Assembly (NCBI RefSeq): GCF_018881925.1
Contig: NZ_JACVPL010000001.1
Location: 338,470-402,469 of the forward strand
DNA: 64,000 nt
Direction of reading: 5' to 3'
DNA from: Polynucleobacter sp. Latsch14-2
GTDB taxonomy: Bacteria > Pseudomonadota > Gammaproteobacteria > Burkholderiales > Burkholderiaceae
The notes under the pieces were generated by a model. It was not told where the DNA came from and made no database searches. It saw nothing but the letters and a program-made list of their open reading frames with translations. A program made the translations under genes and the position numbers. Position 1 is the first letter of the stretch. Each line of letters opens with the position of its first letter. Below are positions 1 through 9,847 of this stretch, piece by piece.

Positions 1-209
1 ATGCTGCTATCCCATTGACTGGTGAAAACTGGGTTACCAGTGAGGGCTTGCATGGTGACAGGGGTCACAAACTGTTGCGCGGCCTCAGTCATAACCACCT
101 GGACACTTGCGCCTTCTTGCATTAAGAGTCGAGCGAGTTCGGCGGACTTATATGCCGCAATCCCACCGGATATTCCGAGTACGATTTTTTTGTTCAAAAG
201 TGATTGCAT
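1..209 (-). CDS. coaBC: CoaBC N-terminal fragment (phosphopantothenoylcysteine decarboxylase/synthetase)
   Basis: This is the N-terminal part of a gene that continues beyond the left edge; about 69 residues are visible. It begins [20 protein letters not shown], which is the flavoprotein decarboxylase (CoaC) nucleotide-binding start, followed by KSAELARLL and a VTxxA-type segment. The family converts phosphopantothenate and cysteine to phosphopantetheine in coenzyme A synthesis and is cytosolic. The ATG is at 207-209 and lies 9 nt downstream of the lspA stop on the same strand, so it is probably the distal gene of the ribF-ileS-lspA run. The synthetase (CoaB) half is outside the window and cannot be judged. 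Confidence 0.9.
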   Translation of the reverse strand, partial: MQSLLNKKIVLGISGGIAAYKSAELARLLMQEGASVQVVMTEAAQQFVTPVTMQALTGNPVFTSQWDSS

Positions 210-218
210 GGCGCCAGC

Positions 219-719
219 TTAATGGGATTGAGGGGATTTGCCAAATGACTTACGCAACTCGCCTAAAACAATGAGCGCGGCACCTATGCAGATTGCACTG
301 TCGGCAATATTGAAAGCTGGCCAGTGCCAGTTGCCGCAATGTAGGTCAATGAAGTCAACCACTGCGCCATACATTATGCGGTCTAAGACATTCCCGAGTG
401 CGCCGCCCAAAATAAAGCTCAGGGCAATGGAGAGGAGGCTATCAGTTTGATTTTTGCGAAGTAGCCAAAGAATATAGAGGGAGGCTGCTAAACCGAGAAT
501 GGTAAAAAACCAGCGCTGCCAGCCAGAACTCTGTGCCAAAAAAGAAAATGCTGCACCTGGATTTAATAACAGCAACCAATTCATAAAAGGTAGGACTGTT
601 TCAGGGACTCCAAATTGCAGATTACTCAGCGCCGACCATTTGCTGAGTTGGTCTAGCAATAACACCACAGAAGCTACTGCCAGAGAGCGCAGAAATATGA
701 AGTTCACAGATTTGTTCAT
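219..719 (-). CDS. lspA: Lipoprotein signal peptidase (signal peptidase II)
   Basis: LspA is an inner-membrane aspartyl peptidase that removes the signal peptide from diacylglyceryl-modified prolipoproteins. The 166-residue length is normal for the family. Four hydrophobic segments are visible. The two catalytic aspartates fall in NVLDR (D113) and FNIADS (D140), and the conserved NPGAAFS motif is at about 53-59. It lies 20 nt after the ileS stop on the same strand, the classic ribF-ileS-lspA order of proteobacteria, so co-transcription with ileS is likely. Its substrates here would include the lipobox-bearing LivJ/K-type protein at 10813. Confidence 0.97.
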   Translation of the reverse strand: MNKSVNFIFLRSLAVASVVLLLDQLSKWSALSNLQFGVPETVLPFMNWLLLLNPGAAFSFLAQSSGWQRWFFTILGLAASLYILWLLRKNQTDSLLSIALSFILGGALGNVLDRIMYGAVVDFIDLHCGNWHWPAFNIADSAICIGAALIVLGELRKSFGKSPQSH

Positions 720-739
720 GAAGTTATATCAATGTTTCT

Positions 740-3601
740 TCAGGCAAACAAACGGTGTTCGCCGCTCGCAAAAAGATTGCTGATGCAACGACTACACAAT
801 TCTGGATGTTCGGTATTGCTGCCAACGTCTGCTGTGTGATGCCAGCAGCGCCCACATTTTTTATACTGACTACCGCGAACTAGAACCTCTAAGCCAGCAT
901 TGCTTAACTCTATATTGGCGCTAGAGGTGATAGTGACAAAGCGCAAGTCGTTACCCAATGAATGCAGGATTGCAAAGTCCGTATCACCTAATTTGATGGT
1001 GAGCTCTGCTTGTAGGGATGAGCCTACATTGCCTGCTTCACGTTCAATCTCAATGGCCTTGGTCACTTCGGAGCGGATCTCACGAATGCGATGCCATTTT
1101 TCTAGTAGTTGGGATGCTTGAGCAATTTCTGGGAAAGTGCCAAACTCTTCTATGAAGATAGACTCTGTCGGCTTCTCGTTAGACCCGTGGGGAAATGATT
1201 GCCAAGCCTCCTCGGCTGTGAAGGAAAGGAAGGGGGATAGCCACTTTAGCAAATTACGAGTGATGTGAAATAGTGCGCTTTGTGCAGCGCGACGATCTAC
1301 TGAGTCAGGTGCACTGGTGTAGAGGCGGTCCTTAAGAATATCCAAATAAAAACCACCTAAATCCTCGGAGCAGAAGCTCAGCATGCGCGAAACTGCTGGC
1401 TGAAATTCATAAGCCTTGTAGTGGGCTTGAATATCACTTTGGAGTTGATTTGCCAAGGCAACTGTATAGCGATCAATTTCCAGCCACTGATCTGTAGGCA
1501 CTGCATTCTTGCTTGGATCAAAATCAGAAAGGTTGGCAAGAAGGAAGCGCAAGGTATTGCGAATGCGGCGATAACTTTCGGTAACCCGCTTAAGAATCTC
1601 ATCGGAGATCGTCATCTCGCCGGAGTAATCAGTAGAGGCTACCCATAGACGAATAATTTCTGCACCTAGTTTGTCGGCGACTTGTTGTGGAGCAATGACA
1701 TTGCCTACAGACTTGCTCATCTTGCGGCCTTGACCATCAACAGTAAAGCCGTGCGTTAATAGCGCTTTATAAGGGGGCTTGCCATCAAGCATGGCACCAG
1801 TTAGGAGTGAAGAATGGAACCAGCCACGATGCTGGTCAGAACCTTCTAGGTAAAGGTCTGCAAAACGACCATTGGGTGTTTCTGCTTCGGCAGTCAATAG
1901 CTCATTGCGATGTGAGCCACGAATGACATGCCAGTGGGTTGTGCCAGAGTCAAACCAAACATCAAGGGTGTCACGATTTTTTTCATATTGACTTGCTTCG
2001 TCGCCAAGCAGTTCTACAACTTCTAGTTTTTGCCAAGCTTCAATCCCCTCTTTTTCAACACGTTTGGCAATTTCTTCAAGGAGCTCAACAGTCCGCGGAT
2101 GTGGCTCACCACTTTCCTTGTGAACAAAAAAGGCCATCGGCACGCCCCATTGACGCTGACGTGACAAGGTCCAGTCTGGACGATTAGCGATCATGCTATG
2201 TAAGCGTTGTTTGCCCCAAGCCGGGAAGAACTCTGTGTTCTCAATTCCTGCTAAGGCGGTTTCGCGTAGGCTTGGATTGCCATCAGATGGTTTCTTATCC
2301 ATGCTCGCAAACCACTGTGATGTAGCTCGATAAATAATTGGCGACTTATGCCGCCAGCAATGCATATATGAGTGGGTGTAAGTCTTATCTCTCAGGAGGC
2401 TGCCAGCTTCGCGCATGGCTTCCACAATCTTCGGATTGGCTTTCCAGATGTATTCATTGGCAAAGAGTGGCAGCCAAGAAGCATAGACACCGTTACCCAT
2501 GACTGGGTTGAGAATATCTTTATCAGCTAATTGATGTGCTTTGCAGGATTTGAAGTCTTCTTCGCCATAGGCTGGAGCGGAGTGAACAATGCCTGTACCA
2601 GTATCTAGTGTGACGTACTCAGCGGTATAGATAGGTGAAAGGCGACGGTAGCCTTCATGCAGATTTGCCAATGGATGCCAGAAGGAAATATTTTCCAATG
2701 ATCGACCCAAACAAGTTGCAATCACTTTGCCTTCGAGGCCGTAGTCTTGCAAGCAACCCTCAACGCGGTCCTGAGCGAGGATCAAAAGTTTCTCACCGGC
2801 ATCGACTAAGGCATACGTTAGCTCTGGATGAACATTCATAGCTTGGTTAGCCGGAATAGTCCAAGGTGTTGTTGTCCAGATCACAATCTGACCAGGCTTA
2901 TTAGGAAGCTCAGAGAGTCCAAATGCTTTGGCAAGTTGAGGGCGCTGCGTATCATCAAATGCAAAACCAACGTCGACAGTTGGATCTGTCTTATCTTGAT
3001 ATTCCACTTCAGCTTCTGCTAATGCTGAGCCACAATCAAAACACCAGTTCACTGGTTTCAAACCACGGAAGACATACCCTTTTTCCCAAATCTTGCCTAA
3101 GGCACGAATTTCATCCGCCTCATTGCGATAGTTCATGGTCAGGTAAGGATTATTCCAGTCGCCTAGAACGCCCAGGCGCTCGAAATCAAGCTTTTGCTTA
3201 TCTACCTGCACTTGTGCATAGGCACGCGCTTTGGATTGCACTTCTGCAGTAGGTAAATTTTTCCCAAACTGTTTTTCAATCTGAATTTCAATCGGCATAC
3301 CATGGCAATCCCAACCAGGTACATACACAGAATCAAAACCCAAGAGCCAGCGGGACTTCACAATCATGTCCTTGAGAATTTTATTTACGGCATGGCCAAT
3401 ATGAATATCGCCATTGGCATAAGGAGGGCCATCGTGCAGGATAAACTTTGGTTGATTGGCATGTGCCGCACGAATCTTTTCGTAGAGCTTATTTTTCTGC
3501 CATTGCGCAACCCATTGGGGTTCGCGTTTTGCAAGATCGCCCCGCATCGGGAATGACGTGTCGAGAAGATTGACGGGATAAGAGTTTTCTTTTTCAGACA
3601 T
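740..3601 (-). CDS. ileS: Isoleucyl-tRNA synthetase
   Basis: Class I aminoacyl-tRNA synthetase charging tRNA-Ile, about 953 residues from the chosen start. The class I signatures are present: HIGHAVNK near residue 65 and KMSKSVGN near residue 600. The editing (CP1) domain holds [10 protein letters not shown]. The C-terminal zinc-binding cysteines appear as CGRCWHH and CSRC. The open frame extends 31 codons further upstream into ribF, but homologues begin near [15 protein letters not shown], so I place the start at ATG 3601. This gives an 8-nt overlap with the ribF stop, consistent with translational coupling. The same window encodes the tRNA-Ile(CAU), one of its substrates. Confidence 0.97.
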   Translation of the reverse strand: MSEKENSYPVNLLDTSFPMRGDLAKREPQWVAQWQKNKLYEKIRAAHANQPKFILHDGPPYANGDIHIGHAVNKILKDMIVKSRWLLGFDSVYVPGWDCHGMPIEIQIEKQFGKNLPTAEVQSKARAYAQVQVDKQKLDFERLGVLGDWNNPYLTMNYRNEADEIRALGKIWEKGYVFRGLKPVNWCFDCGSALAEAEVEYQDKTDPTVDVGFAFDDTQRPQLAKAFGLSELPNKPGQIVIWTTTPWTIPANQAMNVHPELTYALVDAGEKLLILAQDRVEGCLQDYGLEGKVIATCLGRSLENISFWHPLANLHEGYRRLSPIYTAEYVTLDTGTGIVHSAPAYGEEDFKSCKAHQLADKDILNPVMGNGVYASWLPLFANEYIWKANPKIVEAMREAGSLLRDKTYTHSYMHCWRHKSPIIYRATSQWFASMDKKPSDGNPSLRETALAGIENTEFFPAWGKQRLHSMIANRPDWTLSRQRQWGVPMAFFVHKESGEPHPRTVELLEEIAKRVEKEGIEAWQKLEVVELLGDEASQYEKNRDTLDVWFDSGTTHWHVIRGSHRNELLTAEAETPNGRFADLYLEGSDQHRGWFHSSLLTGAMLDGKPPYKALLTHGFTVDGQGRKMSKSVGNVIAPQQVADKLGAEIIRLWVASTDYSGEMTISDEILKRVTESYRRIRNTLRFLLANLSDFDPSKNAVPTDQWLEIDRYTVALANQLQSDIQAHYKAYEFQPAVSRMLSFCSEDLGGFYLDILKDRLYTSAPDSVDRRAAQSALFHITRNLLKWLSPFLSFTAEEAWQSFPHGSNEKPTESIFIEEFGTFPEIAQASQLLEKWHRIREIRSEVTKAIEIEREAGNVGSSLQAELTIKLGDTDFAILHSLGNDLRFVTITSSANIELSNAGLEVLVRGSQYKKCGRCWHHTADVGSNTEHPELCSRCISNLFASGEHRLFA

Positions 3602-4544
3602 AGATTTTTTTCTGGAAATAATTTCTGGCGTGCTCTGCATCTGCTGCAATAGCTTGTGTAAGAGTGTCGAGGCTATCGTACTTTGCCTCATCACGAATTT
3701 TTTCTAAGAGTTCGACGGTAATAATTTTCCCGTAAACATCTTTTTGGTAATCAAAGATATGAGTCTCTAGCAGAACACGGCCTTCGTCTTCAACAGTCGG
3801 CCTTACACCAAGGCTAGCTACCGCAGGAAGCGGTTTATCAGCCAGTCCAATCACCTGAGCAGTAAAGATGCCGCTAGTCGCAGGCTTGCGGTGGTGTAGA
3901 TGACTGGCAACCGCCAGATTCAAGGTTGGGAAGCCTAAGGTGCGACCCAACTGTTGACCATGAATAACATGCCCAGAAATGCCATAGTGACGACCAAGCA
4001 ATTTATTTGCTTGGGACATATCGCCATTGGCAAGAGCTGTGCGTAGTGCTGAGCTAGAAATACGCTCACCAGATTCTTGAATGGTGTGAATACTAGAAAC
4101 TTCAAAGCCATACTTTTTCCCGGCGGCTTTAAGGCTTGCAAAATTACCGGCGCGCTTTGCGCCATAGCAAAAATCATCACCAATCAAAATCCATTTTGCG
4201 TTCAGACGCTTTACTAGAATTTCAGTGACAAATTCTTCCGGAGAGAGTTTGGCAAATGCGGCGTTGAAGTGCTCTACGACTACCCGCTCAATTCCGATAT
4301 CAGCAAAGGCGGCTAACTTGTCACGTAAATTTAGAATGCGGGGTGGCGCTTGTTCTGGTGAGAAAAATTCTTTAGGGTGGGGTTCAAAAGTCATGACGCA
4401 GCTAACCAAACCTTTTTCTGTGGCACCCTTTTTCAGCTCTTCGAGCAGGGCGCGATGCCCCCTGTGCACGCCATCGAAATTGCCGATGGTTAAGGCACAA
4501 GCCGGTCCTGCAGAAAACTGGGTGGGGCCACGGAATACGTTCAC
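3594..4544 (-). CDS. ribF: Bifunctional riboflavin kinase / FAD synthetase
   Basis: RibF phosphorylates riboflavin to FMN and adenylylates FMN to FAD in the cytosol. The 316-residue length is typical. The N-terminal adenylyltransferase domain shows [10 protein letters not shown] at residues 21-30 and an [11 protein letters not shown] motif near residue 161. The C-terminal flavokinase domain starts near residue 183 with [10 protein letters not shown] and contains the GFPTLNL motif. It is the first gene of the ribF-ileS-lspA-coaBC run and is divergent from purN, with about 39 bp between the start codons. A minus-strand TATAAT at 4570-4575 would give it a leader of roughly 20 nt. Confidence 0.96.
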   Translation of the reverse strand: MNVFRGPTQFSAGPACALTIGNFDGVHRGHRALLEELKKGATEKGLVSCVMTFEPHPKEFFSPEQAPPRILNLRDKLAAFADIGIERVVVEHFNAAFAKLSPEEFVTEILVKRLNAKWILIGDDFCYGAKRAGNFASLKAAGKKYGFEVSSIHTIQESGERISSSALRTALANGDMSQANKLLGRHYGISGHVIHGQQLGRTLGFPTLNLAVASHLHHRKPATSGIFTAQVIGLADKPLPAVASLGVRPTVEDEGRVLLETHIFDYQKDVYGKIITVELLEKIRDEAKYDSLDTLTQAIAADAEHARNYFQKKIYV

Positions 4545-4568
4545 AAAATCGCTTTCAGGGTAGCCTTG

Positions 4569-4583
4569 AATTATATTGTGGGC
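4569..4583. promoter_or_regulatory. Overlapping divergent -10 elements between ribF and purN
   Basis: The near-palindrome AATTATATT contains TATATT on the plus strand (4572-4577), 6 nt before the purN ATG, and TATAAT on the minus strand (4575-4570), 25 nt before the ribF ATG. No good -35 hexamer could be assigned to either, so the call rests on the -10 match and the divergent arrangement only. If used, the purN transcript would begin at or within a few bases of its start codon. Confidence 0.4.
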
Positions 4584-5213
4584 ATGCCTTCTATCGTCAC
4601 CTTAATCTCAGGCCGCGGATCTAATTTCGAGGCCATCGTCAAAATAGCCCAAAAAGAGCAGTGGCCAGTCAGGTTTGCCGGGGTAATCGCCAACCACTCA
4701 GCTGCTAAGGGCCTTGATTTTGCTCGCTCTCAGGGTATTCCGGCCTTCTCCATTGAGCACCGTGAGCATGCCACCCGAGAGTCTTTTGATGCAGCCCTCA
4801 TTGCCAAGATTGATGAATTGGGTGCTGATTTAGTGGTTTTAGCTGGCTTTATGAGAATTTTGACCCCAGGCTTTATTCGTCATTTCGAGGGTAGATTGAT
4901 CAATATTCACCCAGCCTTGCTCCCAGCTTTTCCTGGTTTGCACACCCACGAGCGTGCTTTAGAGGCCGGCGTGAAGGAGCATGGAGCCACTGTGCATTTT
5001 GTGACCGAAGGGGTTGATGAGGGCCCAATCATCTGTCAGGCCTCTATTCCAGTGCTCGAGGGGGATGACGCCGGCACTTTGGCAACGCGCGTTTTGGCTG
5101 CAGAGCATCAGATTTATCCGCGGGCCGTAAAATGGTTCCTTGATGGACGATTGCGAATAGAAGGTAATCAAGTGAAGCTTTCCCCCCCAGAGTCGCAATT
5201 ATTTAAATTATGA
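4584..5213 (+). CDS. purN: Phosphoribosylglycinamide formyltransferase
   Basis: PurN transfers the formyl group of 10-formyltetrahydrofolate to GAR in de novo purine synthesis. The protein from ATG 4584 is 209 residues. The phosphate-binding SGRGSNF lies at residues 9-15. The catalytic Asn/His/Asp set is seen in NIHPALLP, HGATVHFV and VDEGPI. The open frame could start at a TTG at 4566, but homologues begin with the MPSIVTLISG-type strand, so ATG 4584 is preferred. Its stop overlaps the start of the next gene (ATGA at 5210-5213), implying translational coupling to the rRNA methyltransferase. Confidence 0.96.
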   Translation: MPSIVTLISGRGSNFEAIVKIAQKEQWPVRFAGVIANHSAAKGLDFARSQGIPAFSIEHREHATRESFDAALIAKIDELGADLVVLAGFMRILTPGFIRHFEGRLINIHPALLPAFPGLHTHERALEAGVKEHGATVHFVTEGVDEGPIICQASIPVLEGDDAGTLATRVLAAEHQIYPRAVKWFLDGRLRIEGNQVKLSPPESQLFKL

Positions 5214-6808
5214 GTAAAGAACGTTCATCCCGCGGAGCTGGCAGTAGCGCTAAATCTGGCTCCAGATCCAGCTCCAGCTCCAGACTAGGCCCTCAAAAAA
5301 GTTACGCTGCTAAATCAAGGGATCCACAACGCAGTACCGAGCGTCGCAATGCTAGTGGCAATCTTATTTCGCCTGTTGGGCAAAAGAATTTCTCCAACGC
5401 CAAGGCCTTGCCGCAACACGCGCTGCATTTAGAGCGCTTGCTTCCAGAGCTGTTGAGTTTTGAACAGCCAGCTGATCGGGTAGTGAGCCGCTATTTCCGC
5501 TCAGAGCCACAGCTCGGTAATCGAGATCGCGCCCTGATAGCTGAGAGCGCATTTGCTATTTTGCGTCGCAAGAACGAACTTTCTCAACTTGCCGTGAGCG
5601 GCGAAGGATCTCAAGCTAGACGCTTAGCCCTCTTGGGCTTGATGTCGGCCCTTACCGAGGGTGGACTTGGTTCCGCTAATCGCGCAGAGAGCGCAATCGC
5701 AGACTTGGCTCATGTTCTGAAGCCTGGCGAATACGAATGGTTGCAACACGTATCGACTATTGATCGAGCTACCTTAAATCCACTCGTTCGCAACAATTTG
5801 CCTGAATGGCTTTGGGATGCATTTGGTAAATATCCTGGTGAAGGAGCGCGTGAGGAGCTTGCAAAGTCTTTAATGCAGCCAGCCTTACTTGATTTACGCG
5901 CCAACACCATGAAGACAACTCGTGAACAATTGCTTGCGGAGATGAATGCCTTAGGCGGACGCTATCAAGCTATTCCAACACCTTATGCGCCCGATGGTGT
6001 TCGCATCATGGGTAAGCCTGCTTTGCAGAACACCGTTGGCTTCAAAGCTGGCATGTTTGAAGTGCAGGATGAAGGCAGTCAATTGCTGTCCTATCTGCTT
6101 TCCCCTAAGCGTGGCGAGATGGTTGTCGACTTCTGTGCTGGTGCTGGCGGCAAGACTTTGGCCATTGGAGCACTCATGCGCTCTACAGGGCGTTTATATG
6201 CTCTTGATACATCAGAGCGTCGCTTGGCTAACTTAAAGCCAAGGCAAGCCCGTAGTGGCCTCTCAAACGTACATCCCGTTTGGATTGACAGCGAGAACGA
6301 TGCCAAGATCAAACGCCTAGCAGGAAAGATTGACCGAGTTCTAGTTGATGCCCCCTGTAGTGGTATGGGTACCCTCAGGCGCAATCCCGATCTTAAATGG
6401 CGTCAAACTCCAGCTGGACTTTTGGAGTTAAACATAAAGCAAGCCAATATTTTGTCTTCAGCTAGCCGCCTACTTAAGCCTGGTGGCCGACTGGTTTATG
6501 CCACTTGTAGCCTTTTGCCCCAGGAAAATCAGGCCATTGCAGAAGCTTTTCTGTTGAAGCACCCTAATTTTGAGGTCGTTCCGGCAGCTGAAGTTTTAAA
6601 GCCCCTCTTTCCAAAAGAGGTATTGCCTATTGGCTGTAGCTCCGATAACCCTTGGTGGCAGTTATGGCCACATATTCATGGGACAGATGGTTTCTTCGGC
6701 GCTGTATTCCAACGGAAGGCATCCGCACCAGCGTTGGATGGCGATACAGTAGTGCTAAAAGAGAAAAAAGTGAAAGCGAAGAAGGTCGAGAAGGCTGAGA
6801 AGAATTAA
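5210..6808 (+). CDS. rsmB: RsmB/NOP-family 16S rRNA m5C methyltransferase
   Basis: SAM-dependent RNA cytosine-5 methyltransferase of the RsmB (Sun/Fmu) family. Visible signatures are the substrate-side LDLRANTMK near residue 226, the SAM site VVDFCAGAGGKT near 305, the catalytic-loop DAPCSGMGTLRRNPDLKWR near 378, and the second cysteine in YATCSLL near 428. Both catalytic cysteines are therefore present. At 532 residues it is longer than usual because of a Ser/Arg/Gly-rich disordered N-terminus of about 50 residues and a Lys-rich C-terminal tail of about 20. The N-terminal NusB-like region is weakly conserved by eye, so an RsmF-type specificity cannot be excluded. Confidence 0.88.
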   Translation: MSKERSSRGAGSSAKSGSRSSSSSRLGPQKSYAAKSRDPQRSTERRNASGNLISPVGQKNFSNAKALPQHALHLERLLPELLSFEQPADRVVSRYFRSEPQLGNRDRALIAESAFAILRRKNELSQLAVSGEGSQARRLALLGLMSALTEGGLGSANRAESAIADLAHVLKPGEYEWLQHVSTIDRATLNPLVRNNLPEWLWDAFGKYPGEGAREELAKSLMQPALLDLRANTMKTTREQLLAEMNALGGRYQAIPTPYAPDGVRIMGKPALQNTVGFKAGMFEVQDEGSQLLSYLLSPKRGEMVVDFCAGAGGKTLAIGALMRSTGRLYALDTSERRLANLKPRQARSGLSNVHPVWIDSENDAKIKRLAGKIDRVLVDAPCSGMGTLRRNPDLKWRQTPAGLLELNIKQANILSSASRLLKPGGRLVYATCSLLPQENQAIAEAFLLKHPNFEVVPAAEVLKPLFPKEVLPIGCSSDNPWWQLWPHIHGTDGFFGAVFQRKASAPALDGDTVVLKEKKVKAKKVEKAEKN

Positions 6809-6841
6809 AATGAAGCTTTAGACCTCCTGAGGAATCTCCTT

Positions 6842-8041
6842 TTGAATACAGCTTCAGTTTCCAGTTTTGACTTATTACTTAATTGGTTTGCTCACGGTTA
6901 CTTAAGTTGGTCTTGGTGGCAAATTTTAGTTTTTACTTTAATTGCTACCCACATCACTATTGCTGGCGTGACCATCTTCTTACATCGCTGCCAGGCGCAT
7001 CGCGCCTTAGACCTTCACCCCATTGCATCCCATTTTTTCCGCTTTTGGCTGTGGCTCACAACCGGAATGGTAACCAAAGAATGGGCGGCAATTCACCGCA
7101 AGCATCATGCTAAATGTGAGACCGTTGATGACCCACATAGTCCGCAAGTATTGGGTATCAAAACTGTCCTCTCTCGTGGCGCTGAATTGTACAAAAAAGA
7201 GGCTGGTAATTCAGAAACCTTAAGCAAGTTTGGGCATGGCACGCCAGATGATTGGATTGAGAATAATATTTATTCTCGGTTTTCTTGGCAGGGTGTTGCT
7301 TTGATGCTCATCATCGATGTGTTTTTGTTTGGTGGGATTGGCCTAACAGTGTGGGCAATACAAATGTTGTGGATTCCGATCACAGCTGCCGGCATTATTA
7401 ATGGTATTGGACACTACTGGGGATATCGCAATTACGACTGCGAAGATGCTTCGACTAATATTTTCCCCTGGGGAATTTTGATTGGCGGCGAGGAGCTGCA
7501 TAACAATCATCACACTTTTGCTACGAGCGCCAAGCTTTCTAATAAATGGTACGAATTTGATATTGGCTGGCTCTATATTCAGATTATGAGTGCGATTGGT
7601 CTAGCCAAGGTAAAGAAGACTTCACCTAAACCAGTACTCAGTGATCTAAGACCAGCAGACCAAGGGACTCTCGAGGCTGTCATTGCTAATCGCTATGAAA
7701 TCATGGCCCGTTATAGCAAGACTTTGCGTAGCTTCTTTAGTAATGAAGTTCAACATATGCAAGTTTTGGCTTCCCACCTGAAAGATGCACGCACTTGGCT
7801 GGGCAAGGACGAGACCCGTTTAAGTGAAGAAGAAAAAGCAAAACTTGAAGAATTAATTGCCAGTAATGCACAGTTGCGTAAGATGATTGAGATGCGTCGT
7901 GATCTTCAGGCTATTTGGGGGCGCTCTAATGCAACTGGTGAGCAGTTGTTAGCGCAGTTACATGTTTGGTGTCAGCGTGCCGAGGACAGTGGTTTATCGA
8001 GTTTGCGTGACTTCTCTTTAAGATTGCGTCGCTACGCATAA
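6842..8041 (+). CDS. Acyl-CoA/lipid fatty acid desaturase (delta-9 type)
   Basis: Integral-membrane di-iron desaturase introducing a double bond into membrane acyl chains. The three histidine boxes are visible: HRCQAHR near residue 48, HRKHH near 85 and HNNHH near 219, separated by hydrophobic membrane segments. The start is a TTG at 6842, supported by a GAGGA ribosome-binding site about 9 nt upstream. The protein has 399 residues. After the desaturase core (about 270 residues) there is a charged, largely helical tail of roughly 125 residues, longer than in typical DesA/OLE1-like enzymes. It is followed by a strong bidirectional terminator. Confidence 0.9.
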   Translation: MNTASVSSFDLLLNWFAHGYLSWSWWQILVFTLIATHITIAGVTIFLHRCQAHRALDLHPIASHFFRFWLWLTTGMVTKEWAAIHRKHHAKCETVDDPHSPQVLGIKTVLSRGAELYKKEAGNSETLSKFGHGTPDDWIENNIYSRFSWQGVALMLIIDVFLFGGIGLTVWAIQMLWIPITAAGIINGIGHYWGYRNYDCEDASTNIFPWGILIGGEELHNNHHTFATSAKLSNKWYEFDIGWLYIQIMSAIGLAKVKKTSPKPVLSDLRPADQGTLEAVIANRYEIMARYSKTLRSFFSNEVQHMQVLASHLKDARTWLGKDETRLSEEEKAKLEELIASNAQLRKMIEMRRDLQAIWGRSNATGEQLLAQLHVWCQRAEDSGLSSLRDFSLRLRRYA

Positions 8042-8061
8042 TGTAGCCCAATCATCGACAA

Positions 8062-8092
8062 TAAAAAACCCGCTGAAGTAGCGGGTTTTTTA
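8062..8092. terminator. Bidirectional intrinsic terminator between desaturase and rpmG
   Basis: An 8-bp stem (AACCCGCT at 8067-8074 pairing with AGCGGGTT at 8080-8087) has a 5-nt loop, an A-run on its left and a T-run on its right. It can terminate the desaturase transcript on the plus strand and the rpmB-rpmG transcript on the minus strand. Confidence 0.88.
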
Positions 8093-8111
8093 TTTGCTGC
8101 AAGTCAGTAAA

Positions 8112-8279
8112 TTACTTGAGCTTTGTTTCTTTATAAGCAACGTGCTTGCGAATGGTTGGATCGAACTTCATGATCTCCATTTTCTCAGGCTTTGTACGCT
8201 TGTTTTTTGAAGTGGTATAGAAGTGACCAGTACCAGCTGATGACTCTAATTTGATTTTTTCTCTGCCGCCTTTAGCCAT
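8112..8279 (-). CDS. rpmG: 50S ribosomal protein L33
   Basis: A 55-residue protein found by translating the minus strand. It begins [20 protein letters not shown] and contains YTTSKNKR and [12 protein letters not shown], all diagnostic of bacterial L33. It lacks the CxxC zinc motifs of the C+ form, so it is the zinc-independent (C-) paralogue type. It is 11 nt downstream of rpmB on the same strand, the standard rpmB-rpmG pair, and is followed by an intrinsic terminator. Confidence 0.97.
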   Translation of the reverse strand: MAKGGREKIKLESSAGTGHFYTTSKNKRTKPEKMEIMKFDPTIRKHVAYKETKLK

Positions 8280-8290
8280 TTGTGTGCTCC

Positions 8291-8524
8291 TTAAATTTCG
8301 CCGCGTGCACGAAGATCAGTCAAAACAGCATCGATGCCATTTTTGTCGATTACGCGCAAACCAGCATTGGTTAAGCGCAAGCTAATCCAACGGTTTTCAG
8401 ATTCAACCCAGAAACGGCGGTTTTGCAGATTAGGCAAAAAGCGACGCTTTGTTTTATTGTTTGCATGGGATACATTGTTGCCAACCATCGGCTTCTTCCC
8501 AGTGACTTGGCAAACTTTTGCCAT
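8291..8524 (-). CDS. rpmB: 50S ribosomal protein L28
   Basis: A 77-residue ribosomal large-subunit protein starting [20 protein letters not shown], the standard L28 opening, followed by [12 protein letters not shown] and a [12 protein letters not shown] segment. It is first in the rpmB-rpmG operon. A minus-strand TACAAT at 8561-8556, about 30 nt upstream of the start, could be its -10 element. No convincing -35 was found. Confidence 0.97.
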   Translation of the reverse strand: MAKVCQVTGKKPMVGNNVSHANNKTKRRFLPNLQNRRFWVESENRWISLRLTNAGLRVIDKNGIDAVLTDLRARGEI

Positions 8525-8671
8525 GACGTGACTCCATTAATTGCGAAAAAAGAAGATTGTATCAGGCTAAGCCCCATTTGATCCACCCCCAATGCGCTTT
8601 AGTTTTGGCTTGCGCTAGGTTAAATGCCAATATCAGCCTTAAATCAATCAATAAGTTAGTATTTACTATCA

Positions 8672-9364
8672 TTAATCATCATTGTTTATAAGACCTGAAT
8701 CTGAAAATGAGAAAAATCCACTACCACTTACAATGCAATGATCAAGGAGGGGGATATCGACCCATTGCAAGGCATTTTTCAGGGTTTGTGTAAGGTTTTG
8801 ATCGGCTACGCTTGGAAGGGGGTTCCCGCTGGGGTGGTTATGGGCCACGATCATAGCGCTGGCATTCCTGGCTAATGCCTCTTTCAGGATTTCTCGGGGG
8901 TAGACTGCGGTCTGGGTAATTGAGCCCCTAAAAAGTTCCTGACACTCGATCAAGTGATGCCGAGAGTCAAGATAAAGGCATAAAAAGACTTCGTGGGGTA
9001 GGCGCCCAATTTTTGCCTGTAAAAACTCTCGGACATGCAATGGGGATAAAAAAATGGAGTCCTGGGCCAAGCCTTCCTCTAGACTCCGCTTCACTAGCTC
9101 GTAGGCTGCTTGTATTTGCGACCACTTCGATAGGCCCATCCCATGGATTTGCGTCAACTCCTCTGGGCTGGAGTTCATTAATTTGGGCAGGCTTCCAAAA
9201 TGATGCAGCAAGTCTTCAGCGAGGGCGACAGCAGATTTGCCTTGGACCCCAACCCTCAAAAAAATGGCCAATAACTCGGCATCACTTAAAAAAGCAGCTC
9301 CGTGAGCGCGGAGTTTCTCTCGTGGACGTTCTGTTTTGGGCCAATCCGAAATTGGGGAATGCAG
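8672..9364 (-). CDS. radC: RadC/YicR-type JAB/MPN-domain protein (UPF0758)
   Basis: UPF0758/RadC family protein of unclear function; the historical DNA-repair assignment is doubtful. It shows the N-terminal helix-hairpin-helix part (ERPREKL, FLSDAELLAIFLR, IHGMGLSKW) and the C-terminal MPN/JAMM zinc-protease-like domain with HNHPSG near residue 174 and a downstream Asp (VADQ). The start is uncertain. The frame stays open far into the divergent fkpB, with no ATG, GTG or TTG near the expected position. A CTG at 9364 lies just upstream of the family's usual WPKTERPREKL opening and is my best guess. Confidence 0.85.
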   Translation of the reverse strand: MHSPISDWPKTERPREKLRAHGAAFLSDAELLAIFLRVGVQGKSAVALAEDLLHHFGSLPKLMNSSPEELTQIHGMGLSKWSQIQAAYELVKRSLEEGLAQDSIFLSPLHVREFLQAKIGRLPHEVFLCLYLDSRHHLIECQELFRGSITQTAVYPREILKEALARNASAMIVAHNHPSGNPLPSVADQNLTQTLKNALQWVDIPLLDHCIVSGSGFFSFSDSGLINNDD

Positions 9365-9394
9365 GGTTTCCGCAGGCCTAGATACAATTACCTT

Positions 9395-9841
9395 ATGACT
9401 AAGCTTACGGTTTTGCCTAATTCCTATTTGACCCTCAACTATCGGCTGACTTTGCCCAATGGGGAGGATTACATCAATACCTTTATTGACCGCCCTGCGA
9501 CGGTGATGATGGGATCTGGACAATTTGCTCCTTGTTTTGAAAAAGTATTGTTGGGTTTGGGTGTAGGTGAAAAAAAGAACGCACTGCTTTCGCCTGAAGA
9601 AAGTTTTGGGGCACGTAAAGACGAGCTAGTGCAATGGGTGTCTTTGAATGCGCTGAAAGAGGGGCGCGATGATGATGTGGAATTTCATCCTGGAGATGTG
9701 ATTGAGTTCAATGCTCCAGGCGGCGCTCAATATGCCGGCGTCTTGCAATCCATTAATGAGGAGGGTGCTTGGTTCGACTTCAATCACCCATTGGCCGGCA
9801 GGCCGGTGACCTTTGAAGCCCAAATTATTGCCATTCTTTAA
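9395..9841 (+). CDS. fkpB: FKBP-type peptidyl-prolyl isomerase, SlpA-like
   Basis: FKBP-type cis-trans prolyl isomerase and chaperone, cytosolic, 148 residues from ATG 9395. It resembles FkpB/SlpA in the central MGSGQFAPCFEK segment, the LxVGEKK loop and the PEESFGARKDELVQ motif, with an insert-in-flap region following. It lies 6 nt upstream of ispH, the conserved fkpB-ispH pairing in proteobacteria. The open frame extends upstream to 9302, but that part overlaps radC and does not resemble the family. A TACAAT at 9383-9388, 6 nt before the ATG, suggests a leaderless or near-leaderless transcript. Confidence 0.92.
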   Translation: MTKLTVLPNSYLTLNYRLTLPNGEDYINTFIDRPATVMMGSGQFAPCFEKVLLGLGVGEKKNALLSPEESFGARKDELVQWVSLNALKEGRDDDVEFHPGDVIEFNAPGGAQYAGVLQSINEEGAWFDFNHPLAGRPVTFEAQIIAIL

Positions 9842-9847
9842 ATCAAC

